Source of the DNA: Marivivens donghaensis
Lineage (GTDB): Bacteria > Pseudomonadota > Alphaproteobacteria > Rhodobacterales > Rhodobacteraceae
Assembly: GCF_030410045.1 (NCBI RefSeq)
Contig: NZ_JAUFRA010000005.1
Coordinates: 124,001-188,000 of the forward strand
Length of the DNA stretch: 64,000 nt
Reading direction: 5' to 3'
The position numbers and the translations under genes are program-made. Shown piece by piece: positions 24,898 through 33,319 of this stretch (the first letter of the stretch is position 1; each line of letters opens with the position of its first letter). The notes under the pieces are model-generated. The model worked only from the letters and a program-made list of their open reading frames with translations, did not search any database and was not told where the DNA came from.

Positions 24898-25698
24898 ATG
24901 ATGACCAAACAACTTGTGCAGCAAACCATCACGTCCGACGGTGTGCTGAAACTGACCCTCGACGACAACAGCCGTCGCAATGCTTTGTCCGAAGCCATGT
25001 TGTCCGAGCTACAGTCACTGATCGACGCGGCCTGCTCGGACCCGTCGGTGCGTGTCATCGTCCTCGCTGCGAACGGCCCCGCGTTTTGTGCCGGTCACGA
25101 CCTTAAAGAAATGACAGCGGGCCGCGCAGCCAAAGACGGCGGTCAGGCCTATTTCGAAAAGATCATGTCGATGTGTTCGGGCGTCATGTATTCCATCGTC
25201 AATTGCCCCAAACCTTTTATCGCCGAAGTCGCAGGTGTCGCCACCGCCGCTGGCTGCCAATTGGTCGCGAGCTGCGATCTGGCCGTCGCCGCAGAAACCG
25301 CGAAATTCGGCACGCCGGGTGTTCATATCGGTCTATTCTGTTCAACCCCCATGGTCGCGCTATCGCGAAACGTCACGACCAAACACGCCATGGAGATGCT
25401 CCTCTTAGGTGATATGATTTCAGCAGAACGCGCAGCGGAAATGGGCCTTGTGAACCTCTGCGTGCCAGTCGAAGACCTGAGCAAGACCACGCTCGCTTGG
25501 GCGCAAAAAATCGCATCCAAATCCAGTATGACTTTGGCCACGGGGAAGAAAGCCTTCTACATCCAAAAGCAAATGGGATTGGCTGAGGCCTATACCTACG
25601 CATCCAATGTGATGGTGCAAAATATGCTCACGCAAGACGCGGAAGAGGGCATCGGCGCCTTTATCGACAAGCGCAGCCCCGCATGGAAGGACGCGTAA
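24898..25698 (+). CDS. enoyl-CoA hydratase/isomerase family protein (ECHDC3-like)
   Basis: This 266-residue crotonase-fold protein has the oxyanion-hole segment AANGPAFCAGHDLKEM near residue 60, then AGVATAAGCQLVASCDLAVA near 118, and ends FIDKRSPAWKDA. The pattern GHDLKE, GLFCSTP and KRxPxW matches the ECHDC3-like subgroup rather than classical FadB-type hydratases. It may hydrate a short enoyl-CoA. Two adjacent ATG codons (24898, 24901) are possible starts. It sits 3 bp before the acyl-CoA ligase and after the DmdA-like gene, which fits a role like that of methylthioacryloyl-CoA hydratase, but the catalytic specificity cannot be read. Confidence 0.88.
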   Translation: MMTKQLVQQTITSDGVLKLTLDDNSRRNALSEAMLSELQSLIDAACSDPSVRVIVLAANGPAFCAGHDLKEMTAGRAAKDGGQAYFEKIMSMCSGVMYSIVNCPKPFIAEVAGVATAAGCQLVASCDLAVAAETAKFGTPGVHIGLFCSTPMVALSRNVTTKHAMEMLLLGDMISAERAAEMGLVNLCVPVEDLSKTTLAWAQKIASKSSMTLATGKKAFYIQKQMGLAEAYTYASNVMVQNMLTQDAEEGIGAFIDKRSPAWKDA

Positions 25699-25701
25699 TC
25701 C

Positions 25702-27330
25702 ATGACCAAACAGTTCTACAATCACGACCTCGAACGGACACCTGCCAACCATCAGCCACTCACGCCTCTCACGTTCCTTGAACGGGCTGCGAGTGTCTTT
25801 CCCGACCACACCGCGATTGTGCACGGGAATCTGCGTCGAACCTATGCAGAATTCTACGACCGGTCGCGTCAGCTCGCGTCTGCTCTGGCAGGCAAAGGGA
25901 TCACGCGGGGTGACACCGTCTCTGCCCTTCTCGCGAACACACCTGCAATGCTGGAATGCCATTACGGCGTGCCCATGTGCGGTGGCGTTCTCCATTCGAT
26001 CAACACCCGCCTCGACGCGGCGATCATCGCATTCCAACTCGACCATGCGATGTCAAAGATCGTGATTGTCGATCGTGAATTCATGCCATTGATGCAAGAA
26101 GCACTCGCACTCACAGATGTCTCGCCTGTCGTTATTCAGTATGACGATCCCGAATTCACGGGCAAAACACCTGCGATTGACGCGCTGGACTACGACGCCT
26201 TTGTCGCCTCAGGTGATCCGGAATTCGAATGGTTGATGCCCGAGGACGAATGGGACGCCATTTCGATCAACTACACCTCTGGCACCACGGGCGATCCCAA
26301 AGGTGTCGTTTCGCATCACCGTGGCGCCTATCTCCTTGCTCAAGGCAACGCCTTGACCACCTCGATGCAGAAACACGCAGTCTATCTGTGGACCCTGCCG
26401 ATGTTCCACTGCAATGGCTGGTGTTTCCCGTGGACGCTCTCTGCGATCATCGGCACCCATGTGTGCCTGCGTCAAGTTCGGGCCGAACCGATCTGGTCCG
26501 CCTTGGCCGACGAAAAGGTGTCGCATCTCTGCGGCGCGCCCATTGTCATGTCGCTCCTCATTTCGGCGCCAGAGCACGAGAAACGCGAACTCGATCACAC
26601 TGTTCAGTTTTTCACCGCAGCCGCACCGCCACCTGAAAAGCTCCTCGCTGATATGAATGAGGCAGGCTTTGACGTCACGCACCTCTACGGCCTGACAGAA
26701 ACCTACGGGCCAGCAGTTGTGAACGACTGGCACGCTGAATGGTCAACACGGCCAAAAGCAGAGCAAGCCGCCCTCAAATCGCGGCAAGGGGTGCGATACC
26801 TGCCCCTCGAACAGCTCGACGTTTTGGATCCAGAAACCATGCAACCCGTGCCCCGCGATGGTAAAACCATGGGTGAAGTGATGTTCCGCGGCAACGTCGT
26901 CATGAAGGGATATTTCCGCAATCAGAAGGCCACGAAAGAGGCCTTTGAAGGGGGATGGTTCCATTCTGGCGACCTCGGCGTGCGGTATCCAGACGGCTAC
27001 ATCCAACTCAAGGATCGGTCCAAAGACATCATCATTTCGGGTGGAGAGAACATTTCCTCGATCGAAGTAGAAGAAGTTCTCTATCGCCATCCCGATGTTA
27101 GCGTCGCCGCCGTCGTCGCCATGCCACATGAAAAATGGGGGGAAACCCCCTGCGCCTTTATCGAACTGGCCGCAGGACGTTCGGTGGACAGCGAAGAGCT
27201 ACGCCAATGGTGTCGCGATCACCTCGCCCCGTACAAGGTGCCTGGAAAGTTTGTCTTTACCGAAATCCCGCGCACGTCGACGGGCAAGATCCAGAAGTTC
27301 CAGATGCGAGAGCAAGCGAAACTGCTCTAG
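25702..27330 (+). CDS. AMP-forming acyl-CoA synthetase
   Basis: This 542-residue member of the ANL family activates a carboxylic acid with ATP and CoA. The P-loop signature YTSGTTGDPKGV lies at about residues 190-201, the A5 motif HLYGLTETYGP near 326, the hinge region GWFHSGDLGVRYPDGYIQLKD near 418 and the catalytic Lys in RTSTGKIQKF near the C-terminus. It belongs to the medium/short-chain group close to plant acyl-activating enzymes and to DmdB-like ligases. It starts 3 bp after the hydratase stop and is the last gene of the set. The substrate is unknown; 3-methylmercaptopropionate is one candidate from context. Confidence 0.92.
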   Translation: MTKQFYNHDLERTPANHQPLTPLTFLERAASVFPDHTAIVHGNLRRTYAEFYDRSRQLASALAGKGITRGDTVSALLANTPAMLECHYGVPMCGGVLHSINTRLDAAIIAFQLDHAMSKIVIVDREFMPLMQEALALTDVSPVVIQYDDPEFTGKTPAIDALDYDAFVASGDPEFEWLMPEDEWDAISINYTSGTTGDPKGVVSHHRGAYLLAQGNALTTSMQKHAVYLWTLPMFHCNGWCFPWTLSAIIGTHVCLRQVRAEPIWSALADEKVSHLCGAPIVMSLLISAPEHEKRELDHTVQFFTAAAPPPEKLLADMNEAGFDVTHLYGLTETYGPAVVNDWHAEWSTRPKAEQAALKSRQGVRYLPLEQLDVLDPETMQPVPRDGKTMGEVMFRGNVVMKGYFRNQKATKEAFEGGWFHSGDLGVRYPDGYIQLKDRSKDIIISGGENISSIEVEEVLYRHPDVSVAAVVAMPHEKWGETPCAFIELAAGRSVDSEELRQWCRDHLAPYKVPGKFVFTEIPRTSTGKIQKFQMREQAKLL

Positions 27331-27527
27331 TCCGCAGGATCAATCCGGCAAACAGGTTACTCGGGCGTGAAGTTGCGGGGGATTGCGGACGTTGGTTGAT
27401 GGGCGGGAATATGTCAGCTGTGCTCGGGAAACCTGCCTTGCACGGTTGCAGATGAACATTGACGCTTCGTTGCTGCCCTTTGATCGATTAGGCAAATTAC
27501 TCCGCAGGTATTGGCCGACGCAGGCTG

Positions 27528-28151
27528 TCAAGGAATTGCGCACCAGCCGGTGGCAATCAGTTGACCTGCGATGATCAGACCTGCACCCGCGCCGCCCGTA
27601 GCCACAGCAACGCCCATTGCACCTGCCATAACGCCTAGCGCGCAAACATTGAGCTTGTTTGGATCGCTTGCATCCATAACCTCGATCAACGCGCGTGAAC
27701 CAGATATCGCCGTTGATCCCATGTCTGGCATCTCAACAGGCTGACCGTTGTCGTATTCGAAAACAGGGCCGTCAATAGGCATGGCTTTCAGCGCAGACCA
27801 CGAAAGGTTCGAAAATTGATTGCGAGACAAGGTTAGAGCAGAAATCGCATTTCCATCGAGATCACCGGTGATCCGTGCGCCATCAACTTCTGGTGTCATG
27901 GAAAATTTCAGTGTTTGGCGCGTACCAGACTCCGCCCAAAATACTGTCGTTAACTCTGCTGAACCATCTGCAAATACGATACCGGATTGCTCTACGACAG
28001 CTCTGCCGCCCACCGTTAGCAATCCCGAATAGGATGTCTCTCGGCTCACCTCGGATTGAGATCTACTGGCCCACAGAACAACGTCAACGCCGTTGGCATT
28101 GGCCTTTTCAAATACTGTCTCCGACATGAATTTTGGTGCATTAGCTGTCAT
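27528..28151 (-). CDS. orphan protein with glycine-rich hydrophobic C-terminus
   Basis: This 207-residue protein is not one I recognise. It has no signal peptide. The first 165 residues look like a beta-rich soluble domain (GVDVVLWASRSQSEVSRETS, then TTVFWAESGTRQTLKFSM). The last 40 residues form a Gly/Ala helix with a glycine-zipper pattern (AGAMGVAVATGGAGAGLIIA) flanked by two Cys, resembling the pore-forming or membrane-inserting tails of bacteriocin-like proteins. It lies at the left edge of an accessory block, with no immunity or export gene recognisable next to it. The membrane-active reading is speculation; only the composition and topology are seen. Confidence 0.6.
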   Translation of the reverse strand: MTANAPKFMSETVFEKANANGVDVVLWASRSQSEVSRETSYSGLLTVGGRAVVEQSGIVFADGSAELTTVFWAESGTRQTLKFSMTPEVDGARITGDLDGNAISALTLSRNQFSNLSWSALKAMPIDGPVFEYDNGQPVEMPDMGSTAISGSRALIEVMDASDPNKLNVCALGVMAGAMGVAVATGGAGAGLIIAGQLIATGWCAIP

Positions 28152-28470
28152 CGTTTCCCGCTCCTTCCCTATGCTTTAAGACAATCATAGGGAGAATACG
28201 TCGTTCTGAGAACATTTTTAAATGATCCGAAAATACTCCGCCAATGCCAAGGCACACGTCGCGTTGAATGCGCCTACTGGAACGTAATTTTAATGACGGT
28301 CCTCGCGGACAAGGCCGCACAGATCGGTCAGAATAAGATTGACCCATTTTCAAATATCGCCCCTCTGATTGAGTAACGAAGGCGATACCTTCTGAGCGCG
28401 CATTTAATCTTAATAACGGCGGTCCACATGCTCGCGATCCTTAGCAACTGAACCTATCGGCACCTGTTTG
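28152..28470. other. 319-bp region without recognisable genes
   Basis: The stretch between the orphan gene and the broken transporter gene is lower in GC than the core genome and holds no frame I would call a gene. It probably contains decayed accessory DNA. The orphan gene's promoter should lie near 28155-28200, where GGGAAGGAGCG is seen as a possible ribosome-binding region on the minus strand. Confidence 0.35.
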
Positions 28471-28983
28471 CGGCTCAAGTGATCGCTTTAATCGGCACTG
28501 GGCTGGCGACGGTCGCTCTAGGGCTGCTGGCGTGGAACCTTGCTGGGGATGACGCTGGTTTGGTCCTTGGCACGGCCCTTGCGCTGGCGGCCTTTGGGGG
28601 CGGGTCAATGATCGCCGCCCTGTTTCTTCCGAGCATCCCCATCAGGTCGACTGCTGCGCAAGAGCGCCCAAGCCGAGGACCGCCCAGCAATCTTTGCCGC
28701 ACAATTCGCGCTGAGCCATACCTGCTGGCTGATCACTTACCCGCTCGCCGGACGGTTCGGAGCAAGTTTCGGCCTCGATGTGACCTTCCTCCTTATGGGC
28801 GCTACCGCGGCCATTGGGTTCATCAGCGCGATGATCCTATGGCCTGCGAATGACCCGCAGGTGATGGAACATGACCACAGCGACCTTCCACCCGATCACC
28901 CCCACCTACGGGATCACGGCAAAACCCACTCTCACCCTCTAATCATCGACGACCTTGACCACCATTGGCCGCGTGGAGCATAG
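28471..28983 (+). pseudogene. remnant of an MFS transporter gene
   Basis: Two frames together encode the C-terminal part of a 12-helix MFS exporter. The first (to about 28640) encodes two hydrophobic helices (GLATVALGLLAWNLA, then FGGGSMIAALFLP). The second, shifted by one base, encodes RKSAQAEDRPAIFAAQFALS, WLITYPLAGRFGASFG and a final helix, ending in a His/Asp-rich cytoplasmic tail (HDHSDLPPDHPHLRDH). The His-rich tail is typical of metal-related MFS exporters near copper genes. The N-terminal half is missing and the two parts are out of frame, so the gene cannot make a full transporter. The neighbouring cytochrome c and Cys/His-rich genes fit a decaying metal-resistance cassette. Confidence 0.7.
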
Positions 28984-29034
28984 GGCCGCCAGAGCACTTG
29001 AACGACCAAACGCTCTGGCAGGTCATTTTTGTCC

Positions 29035-29472
29035 TCAGTTGATCCCGTTAGCGCGTTGCAATTCGCGGACATAGGCGACGATCGCAGTCACATCGCTGTT
29101 CGTCACGCCCGCTTGAGGTGGCATGTTCCCGAACGGCCAATGGTGCGCCTGCACTCCGTTCTGAACAGCCATCAGAAACGCCATATCGCCGTGGTGATTG
29201 GGTTCATAAATTGGGTGAATCAACGGCGGCCCAAATCCCATCTTACCCGTCGCATTACTGCCGTGACAGGCGGCACATACCGCATCATAGGCCGTCTTGC
29301 CGAGCTGCGCCTGAGCCGACAATTGATCAGGCACCACAATACTGACGAGCGGGGCGCCTTCGGGAGGGAGCGCAGAGCTCGCGGTCGATGGTGCAGGTGT
29401 TTCGGGAATTGCCAGATATGCAGCAACGGAAAGGGCAGCGATTGCAGCGCCCACAATGAGTAGTTTTTTCAT
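29035..29472 (-). CDS. class I c-type cytochrome, membrane-anchored or exported
   Basis: This 145-residue protein has an N-terminal signal/anchor helix (MKKLLIVGAAIAALSVAAYLA), a Pro/Ser linker and one haem site CAACHG near residue 70, with the axial Met probably in NMPPQAGVT near 122. The layout is that of small mono-haem cytochrome c proteins associated with multicopper oxidases and copper resistance. It may be matured by the Ccm system encoded at 53.7-58.1 kb. An alternative ATG lies 2 codons upstream. It lies between the MFS remnant and the small Cys/His-rich gene, and looks intact, although its partners may be lost. Confidence 0.85.
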   Translation of the reverse strand: MKKLLIVGAAIAALSVAAYLAIPETPAPSTASSALPPEGAPLVSIVVPDQLSAQAQLGKTAYDAVCAACHGSNATGKMGFGPPLIHPIYEPNHHGDMAFLMAVQNGVQAHHWPFGNMPPQAGVTNSDVTAIVAYVRELQRANGIN

Positions 29473-29552
29473 GATCATGTCCTGAATTGCCCTGCAATGA
29501 CACAGGGTTGAAAAGCCTTGGAACCGGAACGGCTCCATTTGATTTCAAATGA

Positions 29553-29879
29553 TCAGGCGCGTGGAGGTGGAAGGTCCGATTGCGGACGCACACTCCGCCA
29601 TGTGCGTCCGATTTGCACCGGATGAGCCAACGCTATCGGTTCCGCCGACCAACTGTCCACACTCGGAATAAGTGCGCTGAATAAACAACATTGGCCCGTC
29701 GCACAGGTCATCCCATGCTCCGCCACATCAGTCATGACCTGGGAATGGTCTGGACAGTCATCACAATCAATCATCGCCATATCATGCCCATAATACGCCT
29801 GCCCCAAGCTCGGCGAAACGAGCATGGCAGACGTGAGCAGCAACAGAATGGCAAAGATAAAGCGCAAAAGGAGTCCCAA
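29553..29879 (-). CDS. small secreted Cys/His-rich protein
   Basis: This 108-residue protein has a strong signal peptide (LLLRFIFAILLLLTSAMLV, cleavage probably after GQA) and a mature part with potential metal ligands: HDMAMIDCDDCPDHSQ, HGMTCATGQCC. A basic Pro-rich tail follows. Such short proteins occur near copper-handling genes in alphaproteobacteria and may bind copper in the periplasm, but I do not know a named family. It is 80 bp upstream of the cytochrome gene on the same strand and may be cotranscribed. Confidence 0.6.
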   Translation of the reverse strand: MGLLLRFIFAILLLLTSAMLVSPSLGQAYYGHDMAMIDCDDCPDHSQVMTDVAEHGMTCATGQCCLFSALIPSVDSWSAEPIALAHPVQIGRTWRSVRPQSDLPPPRA

Positions 29880-29988
29880 TTGTTAGGCACCAAACTATGG
29901 CCTTGATTGTCGCCTCTGGTCAATGGGAGGAGTCGTTGATCACGTCATTGGGACGGCTGATCGTCCTTCTGCCTATGTCGAGGATTGG

Positions 29989-30006
29989 CCTGAACAGCTG
30001 TTCAGG
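29989..30006. repeat. 18-bp perfect palindrome
   Basis: CCTGAACAGCTGTTCAGG reads the same on both strands. It lies in a 260-bp gap between the Cys/His-rich gene and the broken integrase, where no gene is recognisable. It could be an operator or a remnant of a mobile element end. Confidence 0.6.
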
Positions 30007-30141
30007 ATCGGGAACTTACTCCCGTGTGCAAAGCCATGCCGCACAATGCCTCGAATGACTTCACTGGGGAAAATGTCTTGCTGCGCAAATTCTAAGGATG
30101 AATGGCTGGTTTGGTCCGTCTGTTGCGAAGGCCCAAGGCCT

Positions 30142-30561
30142 TCAGATTCCCACCGCCTCTGCGATGGTCAGCGCATCTTCGAGCTCAACGCCGAGATAGC
30201 GCACAGTGCTGTCCAATTTTGTGTGACCCAACAAGAGCTGAACCGCTCGCATGTTTCCGGTGTGGAAGCGACCCGGCCACAAATGTTCCGATCCGATCAT
30301 TTTGGGGTCCTCGAGCCTTGCCGCGACGGCCTTGCGCGTCCCCTCGGTGTTCTCGAAACTAACAGGCTTACGGGTTTGGCTTTGGACGATTGAAGCGCAA
30401 TGCTTGACCTGTCCGGCAGCATAGACGTCAGCGACCTTCGGCCGTACCAAGTCGCCGCCGCGCAGCTTACTGTCGATGGCGAGATTGAATGACGCCAGCT
30501 CTCGGATTTTTTCCGCGATTTCAAGCAGAACCCGGATCGCCCATACTCCCCAATGCAGCAT
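30142..30561 (-). pseudogene. tyrosine-recombinase (integrase) remnant with internal deletion
   Basis: The 139 codons match, from memory, a compact integrase family common on plasmids and islands: FNLAIDSKLRGGDLVRPKV near the start and the C-terminal box GNMRAVQLLLGHTKLDSTVR with its His, ending in the Tyr of RYLGVELEDAL. Between LEDPKMIGSEHLWPGRF and TGNMRAVQLL the segment that should hold the HxxR catalytic box is missing, apparently an in-frame deletion of about 45 residues, and the normal N-terminus is replaced. The frame is open but the enzyme cannot be active. It marks past mobility of this block. Confidence 0.7.
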
Positions 30562-30638
30562 GCTGCGCGAAAGTGCGATTTAGGTTGCGTGCATGAACGG
30601 CAACCACTCGAAACTAATTGCCGTTCAGAAAATTCAAA

Positions 30639-31067
30639 TCACTTGCTCGGAATATCTATGACCAAGTGCGGCGTGCCGTCTGAGTTTTTGCGCGGTGATC
30701 GGCCGTTGGGCCCTACCATGCCTCTGATATGTCGGCGCATGTTTGAGAAGCTTTCGAACTGCACCGTATCAACAGGTTCGTTCAGCTGAAGCGAAACCTG
30801 CGTGTTTGCGCCCACCTTTGAAAGAGCTACGATCCGCCCAATGAAGGCCTGCCCGAGATAGTGCCCGCTCACTTCGTCATTGAGGTGAAAAAGCTGCGGC
30901 TCTGCCCATGATAGCTTGGCTTGAAGCGTGTTCCAATCCCGGGCGCCATTCTGATGGGCGACGAGTTCCAGTGCCCGCGCATGGGTGATGGTTGTGCCTC
31001 GCGCGGCGAGTGATGCGCGCAAGGCCTTAGCTTGGGATTTAGCCTCTATTACAGATTGTAGGTTCAT
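30639..31067 (-). CDS. glyoxalase-superfamily-associated protein
   Basis: This 142-residue protein has an N-terminal helical domain (KSQAKALRASLAARGTTITH, then ALELVAHQNGARDWNTLQA) that I remember from plasmid- and island-borne proteins annotated as glyoxalase superfamily. In those the helical part is often fused to a glyoxalase domain; here a beta-rich second half (GRIVALSKVGANTQVSLQLN) ending in HLVIDIPSK follows. The start at 31067 gives this N-terminus; an upstream in-frame ATG would run into the MATE gene region. No metal site is obvious. It is 54 bp downstream of the MATE exporter on the same strand. Confidence 0.6.
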   Translation of the reverse strand: MNLQSVIEAKSQAKALRASLAARGTTITHARALELVAHQNGARDWNTLQAKLSWAEPQLFHLNDEVSGHYLGQAFIGRIVALSKVGANTQVSLQLNEPVDTVQFESFSNMRRHIRGMVGPNGRSPRKNSDGTPHLVIDIPSK

Positions 31068-31120
31068 CGTGCTTGCTCCTGACCCGACAATCCAAAACCA
31101 ATGTTGTCTTTGCCCGTCCT

Positions 31121-32464
31121 TTAGGACGCGATCACAATCCAAATGGCGATACTAACCACGATCCCGTCAGCAATTGGAAAGGCAAGCCAGATCGCTTGTG
31201 CGCCATAAAAAATGCCCAAAATGACGATCAGAAGAGGGCTGAACACAAAGGGCTTAATCAACGTTAGAGCGGCGGTATGTGCGGGTTTTCCAATAGCTTG
31301 AAAATAGAGGGCGAGCACAAGAACCGGACCCGAAAACAGATAAAGGGACGACATTGGGCGCAAAATGACCCCGACCTGTGCGATCACCCCTTGATCGCTG
31401 ACAAAGCCTCGGCCAATCCAAGCACTTCCGGAAAGCAAGATCATCTCAATGGCAGCACAGTAAAGAACCGCTACGGTGAGGGCGATCCGCAGGATAGCAT
31501 TTGAGCGGTGGTAAAGCTTTGCGCCCACGTTGTTTCCGACAATACTTTGGGTTGCCAATGCAATGGCCATGAGGGGCATGAATGTGAAACTGAAAATTCG
31601 GGTCACGATGCCGTAAGCGGCGATCCCCTCGACATAGCCGGTGTCGGACGTCAGTCGCAGCGTGGAGATCACCGTTCCTGAAACCAACGCTATCCCGATG
31701 AAGCTAAGACTGACGGGGGCTCCAAGGACCAATATCGCCTTCCATTGCCCAACCCATCGCGCGTTTCTAAGGGCCGCAAGGGACAAGATTTCTTGCCTTG
31801 GCAAACGCAAGCCTAAAAGAAGTGCAAGGCCTACCCCCTGGGCAATTGCCGTTCCCCAAGCTGACCCTGCAACGCCCAGGTCGAAGCGCACGATCAACAC
31901 GTAATTGAGTGCGATATTGGCGAGTGTGACGCCGACTGACATCAATGCCATCAGGCCCGCACGCCCTTCGTTGCGCCCAGCATCGGCATGGACACTCAAG
32001 AGCAGTTGCACAGGCGTCGCAAGGATCATGATAGCCAGATAGGTATAAGCTATGTCTCCAATGTCGGGACGACCGTCCGCGAGCGCGTCTATGACAACCC
32101 CACCGAAGACACCAAAGGCCGATATGAGCAAAAGTGACAGAAACAGCGCCATACCATGCGCTTGCGCGAATACAGCAACCGCATCACTTTTGTTTCCCGT
32201 CCCCAAATGACGTGCGAGAAGGCTGGACATTCCCCCGCCGACAAGGGTCGAGAGTGCTATTGTGATCATGATTACGGGGAATACGACGCTAACGGCCGCA
32301 AGGGCATCAGCTCCGACGAAGTGGCCCAAAAACACTGCATCTACGACGGTCAATAGACCGCTCATCAACATGATAAGCATCATAGGCAGAGCATTGGCGA
32401 CAAAAAGCCGTTTCGGCGTAGTCGTCAAAAATCGATTCTCGGATGCGTTTTGGCACGACATCAT
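31121..32464 (-). CDS. MATE-family multidrug exporter
   Basis: This 447-residue membrane protein has twelve predicted helices and the two-fold MATE repeat. Helix 1 reads NALPMMLIMLMSGLLTVVDAVFLG, with the conserved Asp in VDAVFLGH; the sequence SSLLARHLGTGNKSDA in the first loop is typical. MATE proteins export drugs or metabolites with Na+ or H+. The gene stands in the accessory block between the glyoxalase-superfamily gene and tRNA-Pro, so it may be cargo. The length is normal and the gene looks intact. Confidence 0.9.
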   Translation of the reverse strand: MMSCQNASENRFLTTTPKRLFVANALPMMLIMLMSGLLTVVDAVFLGHFVGADALAAVSVVFPVIMITIALSTLVGGGMSSLLARHLGTGNKSDAVAVFAQAHGMALFLSLLLISAFGVFGGVVIDALADGRPDIGDIAYTYLAIMILATPVQLLLSVHADAGRNEGRAGLMALMSVGVTLANIALNYVLIVRFDLGVAGSAWGTAIAQGVGLALLLGLRLPRQEILSLAALRNARWVGQWKAILVLGAPVSLSFIGIALVSGTVISTLRLTSDTGYVEGIAAYGIVTRIFSFTFMPLMAIALATQSIVGNNVGAKLYHRSNAILRIALTVAVLYCAAIEMILLSGSAWIGRGFVSDQGVIAQVGVILRPMSSLYLFSGPVLVLALYFQAIGKPAHTAALTLIKPFVFSPLLIVILGIFYGAQAIWLAFPIADGIVVSIAIWIVIAS

Positions 32465-32702
32465 TCACTCCTCGGATGAGGCATTTCTGATGGGATGGGA
32501 GCCTGCGTTGCCACCTGCGAAATGCTTCTAGGGTGTATGACGTTGTAAATTTGAGCTTCACCGAGACTTTCGTCCGCAGGCGGCAGGTGCCCAATACCTA
32601 ACCTCGTCTTACGGTTCTGGTATTGGAAGTGTCAAGCAGGACATGACACACCACCGTCGATCAACATCCTGCTGTCTCGGTACCTGCATCAATTTTATGA
32701 AG

Positions 32703-32779
32703 TGGTCGGGGCGATAGGATTCGAACCTACGACCTACGGTACCCAAAACCGTCGCGCTACCAGGCTGCGCTACGCCCCG
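32703..32779 (-). tRNA. tRNA-Pro (anticodon TGG)
   Basis: The 77-nt sequence folds as a full cloverleaf: acceptor CGGGGCG/CGCCCCG, D-arm GCGC...GCGC, anticodon stem ACGGT/ACCGT around the loop TTTGGGT with anticodon TGG, T-arm GTAGG/CCTAT-type with TTCGAAT, and an encoded CCA tail. It reads CCA codons and, with wobble, other Pro codons. Its 3' end points toward the accessory block at 27.4-32.5 kb, the orientation expected for an integration target, though no second att copy was found by eye. Confidence 0.97.
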
Positions 32780-32836
32780 ACTGCGCACCGTTTAGCGATG
32801 CTTTTGGGAATTGAAAAGCCCCAAGCGTGCTTTTTC

Positions 32837-33319
32837 TTAGTTACATGGCAAAGCGGCGTTTTCTCCGATGGACGGATGCTGCAAAACATCGCCTTCAGCC
32901 ATGCCTAAACGCCCTGCAAGGCCGCCATTTATCTCTAAAACGTACTGAACCTGTGCCCCACCGTCGATTGGCGTTCGGTCGAGCGGGATCGCATTGGGAT
33001 GGATGCGGGTAATCGTGCCCGTTTCATCTGCGAAAATCATATCAAGAGGAATCAGTGTGTTATGCATCCAGAACGCCACCTGATGCGGGCGTTCGTAAAC
33101 GAACAGCATCCCCGTCATCGTCGGCATCTCTGGCACGTTCATCAGCCCTTGGGCCCGTTCGTCCGCAGTATCCGCCACCTCTACGGTGAACCGCGCCTGA
33201 CCAAAGTCACCCCTGACCAGCACCTTATCCAAAGAACAAGCCGCCGCAGCCGGTTGGGCCACGGCGGATAGCGCTGCAATCACGAGCGATATTAATCGTC
33301 TAGATGAATGCTTTCCCAA
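32837..33319 (-). CDS. DUF192 exported protein
   Basis: This 160-residue protein has a signal peptide (SLVIAALSAVAQPAAAAC, the last Cys being possible for a lipoprotein but without a clear lipobox) and a single DUF192 domain. The landmarks are QARFTVEVADTADERAQGLM, PMTGMLF-like MTGMLFVYERP and the conserved HNTLIPLDMIFAD. DUF192 proteins are small beta-barrel proteins of unknown role. The start overlaps the end of the cold-shock gene by 28 bp, so the two are cotranscribed, as is often the case in Rhodobacteraceae. Confidence 0.88.
   Translation of the reverse strand: MGKHSSRRLISLVIAALSAVAQPAAAACSLDKVLVRGDFGQARFTVEVADTADERAQGLMNVPEMPTMTGMLFVYERPHQVAFWMHNTLIPLDMIFADETGTITRIHPNAIPLDRTPIDGGAQVQYVLEINGGLAGRLGMAEGDVLQHPSIGENAALPCN

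Noticed and set aside
27331..27527. Left attachment site matching the tRNA-Pro 3' end
   Set aside because: No copy of the tRNA 3' terminal sequence was found by eye in this gap or elsewhere at the left edge of the accessory block.
29923..30393. 156-codon plus-strand frame across the integrase remnant
   Set aside because: It overlaps the recognisable integrase sequence on the other strand and has no motif or good ribosome-binding site.
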